From Mikrocytos mackini (taxonomy: Eukaryota; Endomyxa; Ascetosporea; Mikrocytida; Mikrocytiidae), in assembly GCA_030180075.1 (NCBI GenBank), contig JASNJN010000130.1, forward strand, positions 1 to 21,357: a DNA stretch of 21,357 nucleotides, read 5' to 3'. The translations under genes were made by a program, and so were the position numbers. The notes below the pieces were generated by a model. It did not search any database. It worked only from the letters and a program-made list of their open reading frames with translations, and was not told the origin of the DNA. Positions 1-8,736 of this stretch are shown here, one piece after another (positions within the stretch are counted from its first letter, which is position 1; every line of letters begins with the position of its first letter).

Positions 1-380
1 TTACGACTTATGAATAGTTTTCCATTACCTGTCAAGATTGAAGCTGGCGTATGAAAACTTGTTAGCCACCCGTCTTCAATGCATTCTATGCATAGATGGG
101 CATTTTTTAGCCAGTCATTCATTAAAAAGTTTTCGAGGTTAAAAAGTATTTTGACAAAATTGAGGATCTACTAATTTCCATTTTTTGGCAAATCGGCGAT
201 TTCGTCAAAAAACAAAATTTGCCAAAAACTATTTTTTGCCAGTCAATTGATTTGGCAAGGACTAATCGTGTTTTTTGCAGTGATAACTTTAGAAGTAAAA
301 AAAACAATTTTTGCAAAAAACTCCTAAAAAAGATCTTTTTAGCATGTTCTTAACAAATTCCAAAATGCGTTTTTCGCAAA
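1..380. other. AT-rich repeat sequence interrupting a hAT remnant
   Basis: No intact gene. From about 120 to 545 the DNA is rich in short inverted motifs of the type TTTTTGCCA and TGGCAAAAA and in the direct repeat AAAACTCCTAAAAA (near 320 and 437), as expected of non-coding repeat DNA. Between about 1 and 125 the minus strand is open for some 40 codons and reads ...AHLCIECIEDGWLT..., which weakly resembles the central CAH.L.L..DG region of hAT transposases. If so, it continues the transposase remnant at 381-1214 on the far side of an inserted repeat. The ends of the inserted repeat cannot be defined by eye. Confidence 0.3.
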
Positions 381-1214
381 TTAAGTTCGGAACTGTTTTG
401 CCAAAAAACCCGGATTGACTAGTTTTTTAGCCCTAAAAACTCCTAAAAAGACTAGAAACATGGCCTCATTTTTAGGAATTTTTTGGACACGCAAATTGAG
501 GTTTTTTTTTGCAAATTTGAACGCGAAAAAATTTGTTAAAAAGTGGATTACATTGACTATTTTTGAGTTATCTAAATGGAATTCTTTGCTTATATCGACA
601 ATAAATTTTCTTAAATAGTTTGCCTTTTGACTACTCACTTCTCGTATAGCTAAGATTTTGAATTGAGTTGAAAAGTCTTCCTTTGTGCATTTGATTGATA
701 TTCCAAGTGTAGCTGTAGTGTCTTCTTTGCTCCAGACATCGGTTTGTATAGAGTAGTAAGAAGAGCTATTAATTTCTTCTTTTAGATCGGATTCGCAGAG
801 TTCATAATGACTCGAAATTAGTCTCGCCAGGGAGCGCCTAGCCGGAATTCTTATGCTGGGTTTACAAATTCGTAGTAAGTATATTAGAGTCTCATTTTCA
901 ATAGCGGATTCAGGTAGTAAAGAAAGACTAAAAGCATAACCCCATTCAATGATACTGGATTTGTGTTTTTTGACAGATGTTTGTATAATTTCGGTAAGTT
1001 CTGGAGAGTCTATGCTGCTAATTGTCTGGTTTTCTTGTTTAAGTTGGTATTGCTCAAGAATTATCGGATGCATATTTTTATAATGGCGTTTCAAGTTGTA
1101 ACGTGAGAAAGTCTCCGCTTTTGTACTATATTTACAGTGATTGCATTTGTAATGTTCGCCTTTTTGTTTAAAGAAGTGTTCGATAAACGTATCAAGTTCT
1201 GTATGCTTTCCCAT
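381..1214 (-). pseudogene. BED-finger hAT transposase, 3'-truncated remnant
   Basis: This is the N-terminal part of a cut-and-paste hAT transposase. The ATG is at 1214. A BED-type zinc finger lies at residues 24-49 (C24, C27, H44, H49). A helical region with the PARRSLARLI segment follows, then the start of the RNase-H fold with YSIQTDVWS, where D159 is the expected first catalytic aspartate. Transposase-like sequence stops near residue 222, at KIVNV, where hAT proteins normally continue into V-T-D-N. From there to the stop the protein is Phe/Lys-rich and encoded by repeat DNA, so roughly two thirds of a normal hAT transposase, including the other catalytic residues and the dimerisation domain, is missing or displaced. 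It is probably inactive as a transposase, though the BED domain itself is intact. The hAT assignment is firm; the exact break position is inferred. Confidence 0.75.
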
Positions 1215-1608
1215 TTTGTAAGAATTTTAAAGTTTTGAAAATATTAAAACAATACCCGCATAACGAACCGACTATAGATAACACCCGAGTCATGTTTGCA
1301 TATTTAAATGTCAGACATCGAAAATTGAACTGTGAAAGATCTTAACTAAGTCATAATTTTTAAATAAACTATAATAATGATGTCATTATAAACAGGCCCA
1401 AATTTTCATTTAAAAAGATGGTGTATTTGCCTTCACTGAGTTTAGATAAGATATCCGTGTTTCAGTTTTTTAAAATTTATTTTTTCAATGTTGTTCGGTA
1501 GTTTTACACTCTACTCGCGGTGATATCAGCATATATTTTAGAAAGATAGTATTTTAAACTAGTTATAAAACATGATAACAATATAACTAACATTGAGCTA
1601 AAGAGTGA
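1215..1608. other. Intergenic, no gene seen
   Basis: AT-rich sequence between the hAT remnant, whose 5' side faces it, and the LINE fragment. It would contain the promoter and left end of the hAT element, but I could not recognise a terminal repeat or target duplication. Nothing else is supported. Confidence 0.4.
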
Positions 1609-2772
1609 GCCAGAACGCCTGTGAACTTAGCCCACGGTCAAGCTACAGCAGTGCAAGCAGCTCTCATTCTAGCAGGTGAACCCTACAGAACAATTAGGAC
1701 AAAGCTGCAGTACAGGATACAAGAAATAGAATTCCCAGGAAAAGAGAATTGGTCTTCAGAAACGGAGAGAGAAGAGAAAGGACTGATCAAAATGGCTTTC
1801 CAAACCTCCTACTTGGAAAAATGGAACTCTGCCAAATTGAGCTCAGGCTTTAATCGAAGTCGGAAGGAAGCTGCAGGTTGTAGCTCCTATAGTCATATAT
1901 GGCTGAAAAAACCCGGCCTCTCCAGAAGGGATGTGAAGAAGGTCCTACTCCTGCAAGACGGAATAGGATCCCACAAATCCTGGCTGAAGACCACCAACAG
2001 GGAAGCAGACGACAGATGCAGAAGATGCGGCGGAGCTCCAGAAACTGTGGGACATACTTTCGGAGGCTGCAACTCTATCCCTTTTGCCCTCCTAAAAGAG
2101 AGACATGACGGGGTAGTATTACAAATAGCCAACGAGATAATCACACAGAAAGGCCTGGGTCCCAAGATAATGCTAGCTGACGCAGGGAAAAGAACTTCTC
2201 GTGAGGACAACGGATTTAAAATAGTTCTCGATCAAAGGGTTACGATGATCAGAGACAAGGAAAGGACGTCGCAGCTACCGGACATCATTTGCATAGACGA
2301 CAAGAAAAAGAGGGTTACTATGCTCGAAATAGGAGTGTCGGCTGAAGACCTTATCGAGTGCAAAGAACAGGAAAAGGAAGAGAAATATAAAGAGCTCGGT
2401 AAAAAATTAGGACGACAATACCAGGGCTACAATGTCAAAACAATGGGATTTGTCATAGGACAACTTGGAGTGATATCGAAGGAATCGATACTGAAGCTCC
2501 ACAAATTCAGGAGACGGATCATGGGGAAGAAGGATATGCACACCTCATATAGGAGGGGACTGCTCGTATCCAAGATGTTGAACGTTACACTCAAAAGTTC
2601 TTTAAATATTTACCGGTGGTTCGTGTCAAGGAGCCCCACACCTCCGTGGGAGAAAAGAGGCCTCCCTTCCTTGGGCTACATAAGGAAGTTGAATGCTCAG
2701 GGCCGACACACGAACTTCTTTAGGGACGTAAGAGGAACAGGAGAATGGCGATCACCTGCCACTGTGGGGTAA
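1609..2772 (+). pseudogene. Non-LTR retrotransposon (REL-endonuclease LINE), 5'-truncated ORF
   Basis: C-terminal third of the polyprotein of a site-targeting LINE of the R2/R4/NeSL/CRE type. The frame is open from 1609 after a TGA and has no credible start codon, as expected for 5' truncation during reverse transcription. The reverse-transcriptase core is absent. Numbering from 1621, a zinc knuckle C133-x2-C136-x8-H145-x4-C150 is followed by a restriction-like endonuclease signature: P220-D221, then E236 in MLEIGV, then KYKELGKKL. These are the parts known to bind and nick the target in this LINE group. The frame stays open to a TAA at 2770-2772, so the copy may be fairly recent. Its codon use is markedly less AT-rich than the orphan genes downstream. 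The clade cannot be chosen without the missing RT domain. Confidence 0.8.
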
Positions 2773-2890
2773 CAGATAAGTGAAATGAAATGAGAGAAAG
2801 TCTAGCGGCTGCGAAGAGTGGGAGAGTATGATTCACTGTGAGGGGTCCGGTGAAATCATCATTAAATAAATATTATATTTAATGAAAAAA
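2773..2890 (+). mobile_element. Probable LINE 3' UTR and A-rich end
   Basis: A non-coding stretch directly follows the endonuclease stop codon, including a G-rich part around 2815-2850, and ends in ATTAAATAAATATT and an A8 run. A short 3' UTR with a simple A/T-rich end is normal for this LINE class. The boundary is a guess, because no target-site duplication can be recognised. Confidence 0.4.
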
Positions 2891-2894
2891 AAGG

Positions 2895-3116
2895 ATGCTT
2901 GAAAAAATGGTTTTGGACGGGATTAAACCACTTGTCCTGTACAGAAGGTTATTGTCGGTCTTATACCCCACCCACGACCAAGACCGAAGAGTCCCGGGAC
3001 AATGGGTTCTTGGAAAAATCAAAAGGGCCGATCTTCCTGGGATATTTTTAGTACCTATAGATGATAGATCTGCTTTGACACTTTTGCCCATNATNAATCC
3101 GGGTGATGTAAAGTAG
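2895..3116 (+). pseudogene. Merlin / ISXO2-like (IS1595-type) DDE transposase fragment
   Basis: Short open frame carrying two segments that match the core of ISXO2-like transposases (Merlin elements in eukaryotes). GQWVLGKIKR corresponds to the GQWVFGGIER strand of that family, and IFLVPIDDRSALTLLP corresponds to FLVPVEDRSAETLLP, about 20 residues later as in the family. The frame then meets two N bases and a TAG. The usual PGT.I.SDCW catalytic block is not readable, although NPGD just before the stop may be its remnant. The upstream IDES block with the first catalytic Asp is absent. It is a decayed internal fragment of a protein of about 250-300 residues. The match rests on my memory of the family consensus, not on a search. 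Confidence 0.55.
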
Positions 3117-3228
3117 GAACTTTCACAGCATAATCACGACAGAGTTTATAACCCGCCTACATTTAAAAAGCGTACATATTTTGTTGTTGTTTTTTAAAAT
3201 TGACATATCGGTTATAATTACTTATAAC

Positions 3229-4896
3229 TAGGGCAAACCAAATGCATTTTTTGCAATTTTTGGTATGTTGGTCAATGAACCCTGAAAAGTCGTTNTCTGG
3301 TCTCCAAATTGTATGTAGTCGTCTCTATAAAAAGTTATAAATGCAAATAAAAACGTAACTGCAAATTATGTACAAAAAATGGATTTTTTTATAATTCTTC
3401 ACCTGTGAATTTGCTAATTATCGTTTATTGAACGAGATATTTTATAAATACATGCCAACATGCGTAAATAACCCAAAAGATGAGTAGATAGCGACATTTG
3501 GAATGTTCTATAAAATAAGTTACTTATTTTTTACTTCAAGATACTGATTTGTTCATATTCATATGTAATGATAGAATCAAATCAGATTTATTTTATATAA
3601 AATACCTTATTTCAGTGTTGTTATAAAGTGTACAAAACTATAATAATATCTTCCATTTGGGTATAAACAGGTTTAAACCAGTTTATACCAGATTACTCCA
3701 CATATTTTCAGTGTAAAATCAAAATTAAAAAAAATTATTTCTAATAAATTCTGGAGCATTTTCTATAATGTTGTGTATATTTAACAAAATGTGGAGAAAT
3801 TTTGAGGAAATTATTATCTTTCATGAAAAGTAATTTCCAAATAAAAATTGTTATTTTTGGATTTTATGATTTTTGACATTTTAAATTTCCTGAAATTTCC
3901 TTTAGTATGTTATTTTGCAATTTATGCCATCTGGATAAATTTTCACATGTCGATACATATTCCAATATTATAATTAAAAAGCAGTTAAACTACCTCGAAT
4001 TTTGGGGAAAAATTAACGTATCCAGTTCAGACCTCAGCACTATCCATCGGTTTTAATCAGGTGCTTAAACCCGTAAAAATTAGGCTTATTTCAAATATTT
4101 TCTTGGTTTTTATTTAATAAAAATATTAATATTAATGTTCTTTTATGTATAGCCTTGATCATATAGTCATTCATAGAAAAAACGACTTTTGTTATACTAA
4201 ATAGATTGAACCGAGTGGTTTTTCAAAATAATTGATGGCGCTGCAAGCGACTCAACTGGAAAATTTTGAAAGTCCTAATGGAAACCCTAAATCAGATCTA
4301 GGATTACACAACTTATAAATATTTATTTTTTCTTTTTTATTTACATCTTTGGTCGGCCCCATATCGGATCCTAGCATTACCAACAGTTAAATATATTTCT
4401 AACATGGGAGATCGCTATTATATCAAGAAAAAATAGTAGGGCGCTTTTCAGTCTCCTTTCAACAATACTATTTTGATGTGATTTTATTAGAAGCTGTTCT
4501 GGTGTCTCGCGATATGTTTGTCTATTTCATTAGCTTTTATCTTGTGGCCCAGCGTTTTGTGTTATATTATCTCGTTGACATTTATATCAAATCGGAATGT
4601 TCATGTTCTTGAACACATCAAGTGAAAACAATTTCTCGATAAATTCACCCTCTTCTTTGGAAAATAGATTTTAAAACACATGATCAATCCACGATAAATT
4701 AGAAACTCGGAAATGGAAACTCTACACAATATAAACGTTATATAAAATATCTATAGTTAATTTTTATAGAAAATAATGAATTTAATGGTTTGATAATGTG
4801 ATTATTCAACCAGTTTTTACTGCAAATTATGTACAAAAATAAAAAAACGTTAGTGCAAATAATGCATTTTTATTGCGCAATAAATGGGTTGCCCTA
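3229..4896. mobile_element. Non-autonomous DNA transposon with inverted ends TAGGGCAAMCC
   Basis: The left end TAGGGCAAACC (3229-3239) is mirrored on the other strand by TAGGGCAACCC ending at 4896. Inside both ends, after a 16-bp gap in one, AAATGCATT(T/A)TTTGCA aligns as well, so the ends match over about 35 positions. TGCAAAT-like motifs cluster near both termini, and a 21-bp direct repeat starting ACTGCAAATTATGTAC occurs at 3358 and 4819, as in subterminal transposase-binding arrays. No coding frame of useful size exists inside, so the copy depends on a transposase supplied in trans. The TA at the ends could be a Tc1/mariner target duplication, or the TAGGG terminus could indicate hAT, with flanks matching at 5 of 8 bases. 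The superfamily is therefore left open. Confidence 0.6.
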
Positions 4897-5012
4897 ATGA
4901 TCACCAATTTCCATATGTATCTTATGGAACTTGAATGGATTTGGCTTTACTGTTTTTGTAAATATAAGGCCGCCATGTGTTTAACTGTTAGAATCTGTTT
5001 TCCTGTAAAAGT

Positions 5013-5237
5013 TCATTGAAATTCAGACTTGAATAGACCAAATTTTCCCCCACAGTCAGAGCAGGTTTTAAATAATAATGCTTTGCCCTTATGTGTTTTG
5101 GAAACGTGAATGCTCAGTGCTCGAGCAGTGTCGAATGTTCTGGGACAATGTATGCAATCCATTAAGTCTTTTGTAAAATTTAAAATTTGGAAAAGTGAAA
5201 ATGACATTGAAAATACCAATAGGACCGGTATGAACAA
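5013..5237 (-). pseudogene. C2H2 zinc-finger scrap, possibly LINE N-terminus
   Basis: A 74-codon minus-strand frame contains one good classical zinc finger, C-x2-C-x12-H-x4-H, in the order CIHCPRTF...ALSIHVSKTH. It is followed by a possible second Cys pair (CSDC). This arrangement resembles the N-terminal DNA-binding fingers of R2/NeSL-type LINE polyproteins, which would fit the LINE fragment at 1609-2772, but the two are on opposite strands and 2 kb apart. The first 25 residues are hydrophobic and unlike the finger, so the ATG at 5237 may not be a real start. It could also be part of another transposase or a transcription-factor scrap. Confidence 0.35.
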
Positions 5238-5410
5238 ACCAGTGGTTAGAAAAGTATGATAAAAACTAAAAACAAATCATGTGAATTAAAATAACTTTTT
5301 ATTTCAAAAAATTTCAATATAAATTCCTATTTTATATTTTAAGTCAGCAAACGTTACTAGAATGTATCCGTAGATATTAGTGGAGTGTATGGCGTCAGCC
5401 GGCTGAAATT

Positions 5411-5508
5411 CGTTTTCCCCCAAAAAATGTCATTTTACCCCAAAAAGTGACGAATTCCCCCAACATGGTCGTTTTCCCCCAAATATGTCGAAAAACCCCC
5501 AAAAATGG
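5411..5508. repeat. Tandem repeat, about 20-bp unit with C4-5 A3-6 core
   Basis: Five tandem copies of a 19-20 bp unit approximating CGTTTTCCCCCAAAAAATGT, at 5411, 5431, 5451, 5470 and 5489. Each copy has a C4-5 run followed by an A-rich run and TGTC, GTGA or TGG. Copies differ at several positions, so the array is old. The strand asymmetry (pyrimidine C runs on plus, G runs on minus) stands out against the AT-rich surroundings. It is not telomeric, because no constant 6-8 bp unit exists. It is not CRISPR, because there are no spacers. Confidence 0.75.
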
Positions 5509-5520
5509 GGTTATGCCTGA

Positions 5521-5890
5521 ATACGTGATTAAATTAGTGTATTTTTGGTGGTGATCAATACATGATAATTTTCAACATCTTGAAATGAAAATAAATTATT
5601 TTTGAAAAATTTTACAACAAACAGGGTAATAAAATGGTGTTTTAATAATTTTGAAAAATTCAAATATGTCGACAGAAAAGATAAAATATGTCGAAATTTT
5701 TAAGTATAAGCGGGAATATGGTTTATTATTTCAAATATACTGCTTTGGATGGTTTCATAAACCAAAAGTAAACCACCATAAAGTCATCACAATGTAAATT
5801 TCAAAAATTGAAAATAGTTTTCTATAAAAATCATTTTAATCGTGTTTTTACGGCAAAATAACAACTTTTGTAAAAATATTTTTTTTCAAT
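5521..5890. other. AT-rich spacer, no gene seen
   Basis: Low-complexity AT-rich sequence between the tandem repeat and the fold-back element. A short AATATGTCGA-like motif seen in the tandem repeat recurs near 5665-5695 (AAATATGTCGA, AAAATATGTCGA), which suggests that the repeat family once extended this far. Confidence 0.35.
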
Positions 5891-6569
5891 TTCAAGGAGT
5901 ACTCTTGAACAGCACCCAAAAGTCAATGACCAAAGATATGAATTTTTTAGAACAAAAATTTTAAATTGCTTTTCGCATGCTTATTTTCAGAGATATATTG
6001 TTAGGAACTCTAATAAATTTCAGGAACCTTCTAAGGTGGTTCAGACATGGCATATAAATACGGGGATAAAACCCCCTTTTGTAACGGATGAATAATTAAT
6101 ATTTTAAAGTTTTTTGAAAAATGATTTTTTCGAGATTCTGGTGATTTAGCATCGTTAAAAAATGTTATCGAAAATTTTTCAATTTATATATATTTCAACA
6201 CTGACATTTTGGTTCAAAATCAAAAATGTAAGGAAAAATGGAAAAATATTCATAAATATTTTAAGAATCATGTCCTCAAAATTGTAGTTGAAAATTGATT
6301 TCGGGGTTAGAAGACCTTTAATTGTCGTTTAAGAATAATTTTGGCCAAAACATTTATTTTCCATTTTTGCATTAAATTTTTGATTTTGAACCAAAAAGTC
6401 AGTGTTAAATTATATAAAATTTGGATTTTTTTGAGAAAATCATTTTAGTCGCTAAATCGCCCGAATCTCGAAGAAAAATCATTTCCTGAAAATATATCTT
6501 AAAAATTTTAATTATTCGGCGTTACAAAAAATTGCATTTGAGCCCCAAATTTCTATACCCTGCTTAAAC

Positions 6570-6939
6570 TAGAGGTGAGAATTATCAGCCCGCCCTAAAC
6601 CGAATCGCGCGATTCGGTTTAGAACGGTGAAAGGGTCATTTTCCGAAAAAAAATTCCATAAACAGGTGACTTGTATTATTTAAAGGTAATTTCCAAAACA
6701 AATATAATTTTATATTTTCTTAGCATTTAAACTACGTTATCAACAAGTTTGGGTATATCTAAAGGTAACAGTCGTTTTTAATTGTATATTTTAAATGATT
6801 TTTCACTATAAATTTTTTTTTAAAATCTAAAATGTTCTAATTTTCACTGAAAATAAAACGGTTAAGAAGTATGAAACCGCCCGCCTGTTCGGCAGATCGG
6901 TTCGGGCGATTATAAAAAATGGCAAAATTCTCACCTCTA
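6570..6939. mobile_element. hAT-type MITE, 370 bp, TIR TAGAGGTGAGAATT
   Basis: Starts TAGAGGTGAGAATT at 6570 and ends with the exact reverse complement at 6939. The TAGAG terminus fits the hAT end rule YARNG. The 8-bp flanks, GCTTAAAC (6562-6569) and GTATAAAC (6940-6947), agree at 6 of 8 bases, consistent with an aged 8-bp hAT target duplication. Subterminal sequence is GC-richer, with CCGAA(T/C)CG and GCCCGCC motifs on both sides. There is no coding frame. It sits inside the right arm of the fold-back element. Confidence 0.75.
6595..6622. repeat. Perfect 28-bp palindrome inside the MITE
   Basis: Left half CTAAACCGAATCGC is followed directly by its exact reverse complement with no spacer, centred between 6608 and 6609 on GCGC. 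It lies 25 bp inside the left end of the MITE. Related CCGAACCGATC sequence is near the right end. It is probably a transposase-binding or cruciform-forming subterminal site. Confidence 0.85.
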
Positions 6940-7078
6940 GTATAAACCACCTGAGTAATTCCAATTTCCCCCTCAAAGTCTCTATTGATACATCTTTTAT
7001 CAATAGCATGATAATAAATTTCGAATTTTTTTTAAATAAATCNNNNTCAAGTGTCATTTCAAACAAAGTTCCCAGTCT

Positions 7079-8509
7079 TTGCAATATCATCTCCTAGATC
7101 AGTTTGTTTTGACGCATACACATCTTACCCAAGCAAAAAATACCAATATAGAAAACTTAGATGATCTCGTTTCTCTTCTGGATTTCATTACAAAAGACGA
7201 TAAAATAATGACGCAAATGGGGAGTGTTCGGGACTCCAAAGCCAGACCAGTTATCGCCCAGTTCGTATCTTCAACCGACTCGAGCACTATGAACGTTAAG
7301 TTGCAGCCTTGGCTAGAGGATGAAGTTTGGGGAAAACTACTAAAGAGTGCAGTCACAGAAAATAGAGTCGTTAAAGTATACCACAACGCACTGAAGAGCG
7401 AGAATGGTGCACTGAGCTCGCTGGCCCAAAGCAAACCACTCTCCGATGAAACCGAGTTTAATATAGGCTTTGACATGATTGCCGAGCCGTCCCAAGAGTA
7501 CGAGAAACCAGAAGCTCTGTTCTACCGCATGGCATTAGTAAAAGCCGATTCTACAGAATACCCGGCCAGCCCAGCGGCATACGCTTCTTTCCACTTTGCG
7601 TACAAAGACAGCCAATGGAAGACCTCTACTCTCAATGGGGCTACGGTCGAGTACAAAGAAGTACCCAAAAAAGATGGCACAGCAAAAGGGTTATCCGAAC
7701 TACTTCAAAAAGTGCTGAACACAGACGGCCCCATTACAACAGGCGGAGAAAAAGTATCAACAAACTTCATAACACTATCTGCCTATGAGAGAATTAACTC
7801 GGCACTTTCGAACACTGCTAGAAAAAAATTCCATACTTTGCTTAAGAGTAATTTTAAGAATGCCAAATTGGAGGTACCTGGAGAGTCAGTCACACATAAG
7901 GATCTAAAAGCTGAAGATAATAGAGGTATACATATACAGAAAAAAACTTCTTTTGTTGACGATGTATTACAATCTGTGATAACTCAAGGCGAAATGTTTG
8001 ATGCGAAACAAAAAGTTACAGTATCTTCCGGCAGTGAGTCTTCTTCAAGCAGCAGTGATACTTCATCAAGCAGCAGTGATACTTCATCAAGCAGTAGCGA
8101 GTCTTCTTCAAGAAGCAGTGANTCATCATCAAGCAGCAGTGAATCATCATCAAGCAGCAGTGAATCATCTTCTTCCAGTAGTGATACTTCATCAAGCAGC
8201 AGTGAATCATCTTCATCTTCATCAAGCAGTAGTGATACTTCATCAAGCAGTGATACTTCTTCAAGTAGTAGTGATACTTCATCAAGCAGTGATACTTCAT
8301 CAAGCAGTGATTGTTCATCAAGTAGTGATACTTCATCAAGTAGTAGTGGTACTTCTTCAAGTGGCAGTAGTTCAACCTCAGAAGCTGAAAAGAAAATGAG
8401 TACACAAACCATTATAATAATTGCAAGTTGTGCTGGAGGTGGATTATTATTGGTAATAGTAGCAGTTTGCATAGTAGCAAGAAAAAGAGTAAGTAGAAGA
8501 AAGTATTAA
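7079..8509 (+). CDS. Ser-rich single-pass surface protein, 5' end missing at N gap
   Basis: Orphan membrane protein of about 476 readable residues. The frame opens at 7040 and runs through four N bases (7043-7046). No ATG precedes the conserved-looking sequence; 7079 is only a TTG, so the true start and any signal peptide are missing or lie in the gap. Residues 1-315 form a mixed globular ectodomain with no family I recognise. Residues about 317-430 are a Ser/Asp/Thr/Glu stalk of repeated S5-D-T or S5-E-S units. One transmembrane segment lies at about 445-466, and the tail is basic, ending RKRVSRRKY. The stalk, membrane segment and short basic tail describe a type I surface protein with the ectodomain outside. 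An AATAAA lies at 8537-8542, 28 nt past the stop. The first 900 nt are less AT-rich than the neighbours. One N falls in the stalk at 8122. Confidence 0.75.
   Translation: MQYHLLDQFVLTHTHLTQAKNTNIENLDDLVSLLDFITKDDKIMTQMGSVRDSKARPVIAQFVSSTDSSTMNVKLQPWLEDEVWGKLLKSAVTENRVVKVYHNALKSENGALSSLAQSKPLSDETEFNIGFDMIAEPSQEYEKPEALFYRMALVKADSTEYPASPAAYASFHFAYKDSQWKTSTLNGATVEYKEVPKKDGTAKGLSELLQKVLNTDGPITTGGEKVSTNFITLSAYERINSALSNTARKKFHTLLKSNFKNAKLEVPGESVTHKDLKAEDNRGIHIQKKTSFVDDVLQSVITQGEMFDAKQKVTVSSGSESSSSSSDTSSSSSDTSSSSSESSSRSSXSSSSSSESSSSSSESSSSSSDTSSSSSESSSSSSSSSDTSSSSDTSSSSSDTSSSSDTSSSSDCSSSSDTSSSSSGTSSSGSSSTSEAEKKMSTQTIIIIASCAGGGLLLVIVAVCIVARKRVSRRKY
8026..8370 (+). repeat. Coding minisatellite, 21-bp Ser-rich unit
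   Basis: About sixteen 15-21 bp units built from TCA-TCA-AGC-AGC-AGT followed by GAT-ACT, GAA-TCA or GAG-TCT. The variants are shuffled in blocks, and shortened units of 15-18 bp occur at 8240-8330. Serine is encoded by both TCN and AGY codons within each unit, so the nucleotide repeat, not just serine, is being copied. Length is expected to vary between strains by slippage. Confidence 0.85.
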
Positions 8510-8520
8510 ATAAGCGATAT

Positions 8521-8542
8521 TTGTTAATATTAAAAAAATAAA
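8521..8542 (+). terminator. 3' UTR signals: TTGTTAATA and AATAAA
   Basis: TTGTTAATA at 8521-8529 is a partial match to the 3' motif found after three other genes here, and AATAAA at 8537-8542 fits a cleavage/polyadenylation signal for the Ser-rich gene. Confidence 0.4.
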
Positions 8543-8736
8543 ACATTCAATTTATAATTTATAATTTATTTTTAGCTTTAAAATATAATTGTTATATTAT
8601 AAATATTAATTTAACAAAAAATACATTATAAGTTCCACCCGGCTTTTATACAATGTTATATACTCTATACTACAAATTATAAAAAGTGTAAACTTATAAA
8701 CATCTGCATTTCAACTTCACACAAATTTTGAATTTC

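Larger units (their letters stand above)
5930..7055. mobile_element. Fold-back element: two ~330-bp imperfect inverted arms, about 1.1 kb with a nested MITE
   Basis: The left arm (about 5930-6245) and the right arm (about 6355-7055) are inverted copies. Landmarks in order from the centre: ATGGAAAA, the shared block TTTTTGGTTCAAAATC/ACTGAC (near 6200 left, 6390 right), CGAGATTC.GG.GATTTAGC (near 6130 and 6455), TGTAACG..GAATAATTAA (near 6080 and 6510), AAAT..GGGG, and GGTGGTT (near 6035 left). The right-arm GGTGGTTT/AAGC is split by the MITE at 6570-6939. Deleting the MITE plus one target copy restores the left-arm order, which independently supports both elements. The arms differ at many positions, so the element is old. 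There is no coding capacity. Outer limits are approximate; the right limit lies by the four N bases at 7043-7046, next to the Ser-rich gene. Confidence 0.65.

Noticed and set aside
415-618. Plus-strand 67-codon ORF
   Set aside because: Phe/Lys-rich translation of repeat DNA antisense to the hAT remnant; no signal or domain.
1893-2210. Minus-strand and alternate-frame ORFs over the LINE fragment
   Set aside because: They overlap the zinc-knuckle and endonuclease frame and have no domain content; they are shadows of that coding sequence.
5411-5508. CRISPR-like or telomeric array
   Set aside because: Units are directly adjacent with no spacers, vary in length and sequence, and do not have a telomere-type unit; the context is eukaryotic.
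7984-8472. Leu/Asp-rich and His/Gln-rich ORFs over the serine repeat
   Set aside because: They are other-frame readings of the 21-bp minisatellite; the Ser frame continues into a membrane anchor and a basic tail and is the only plausible one.
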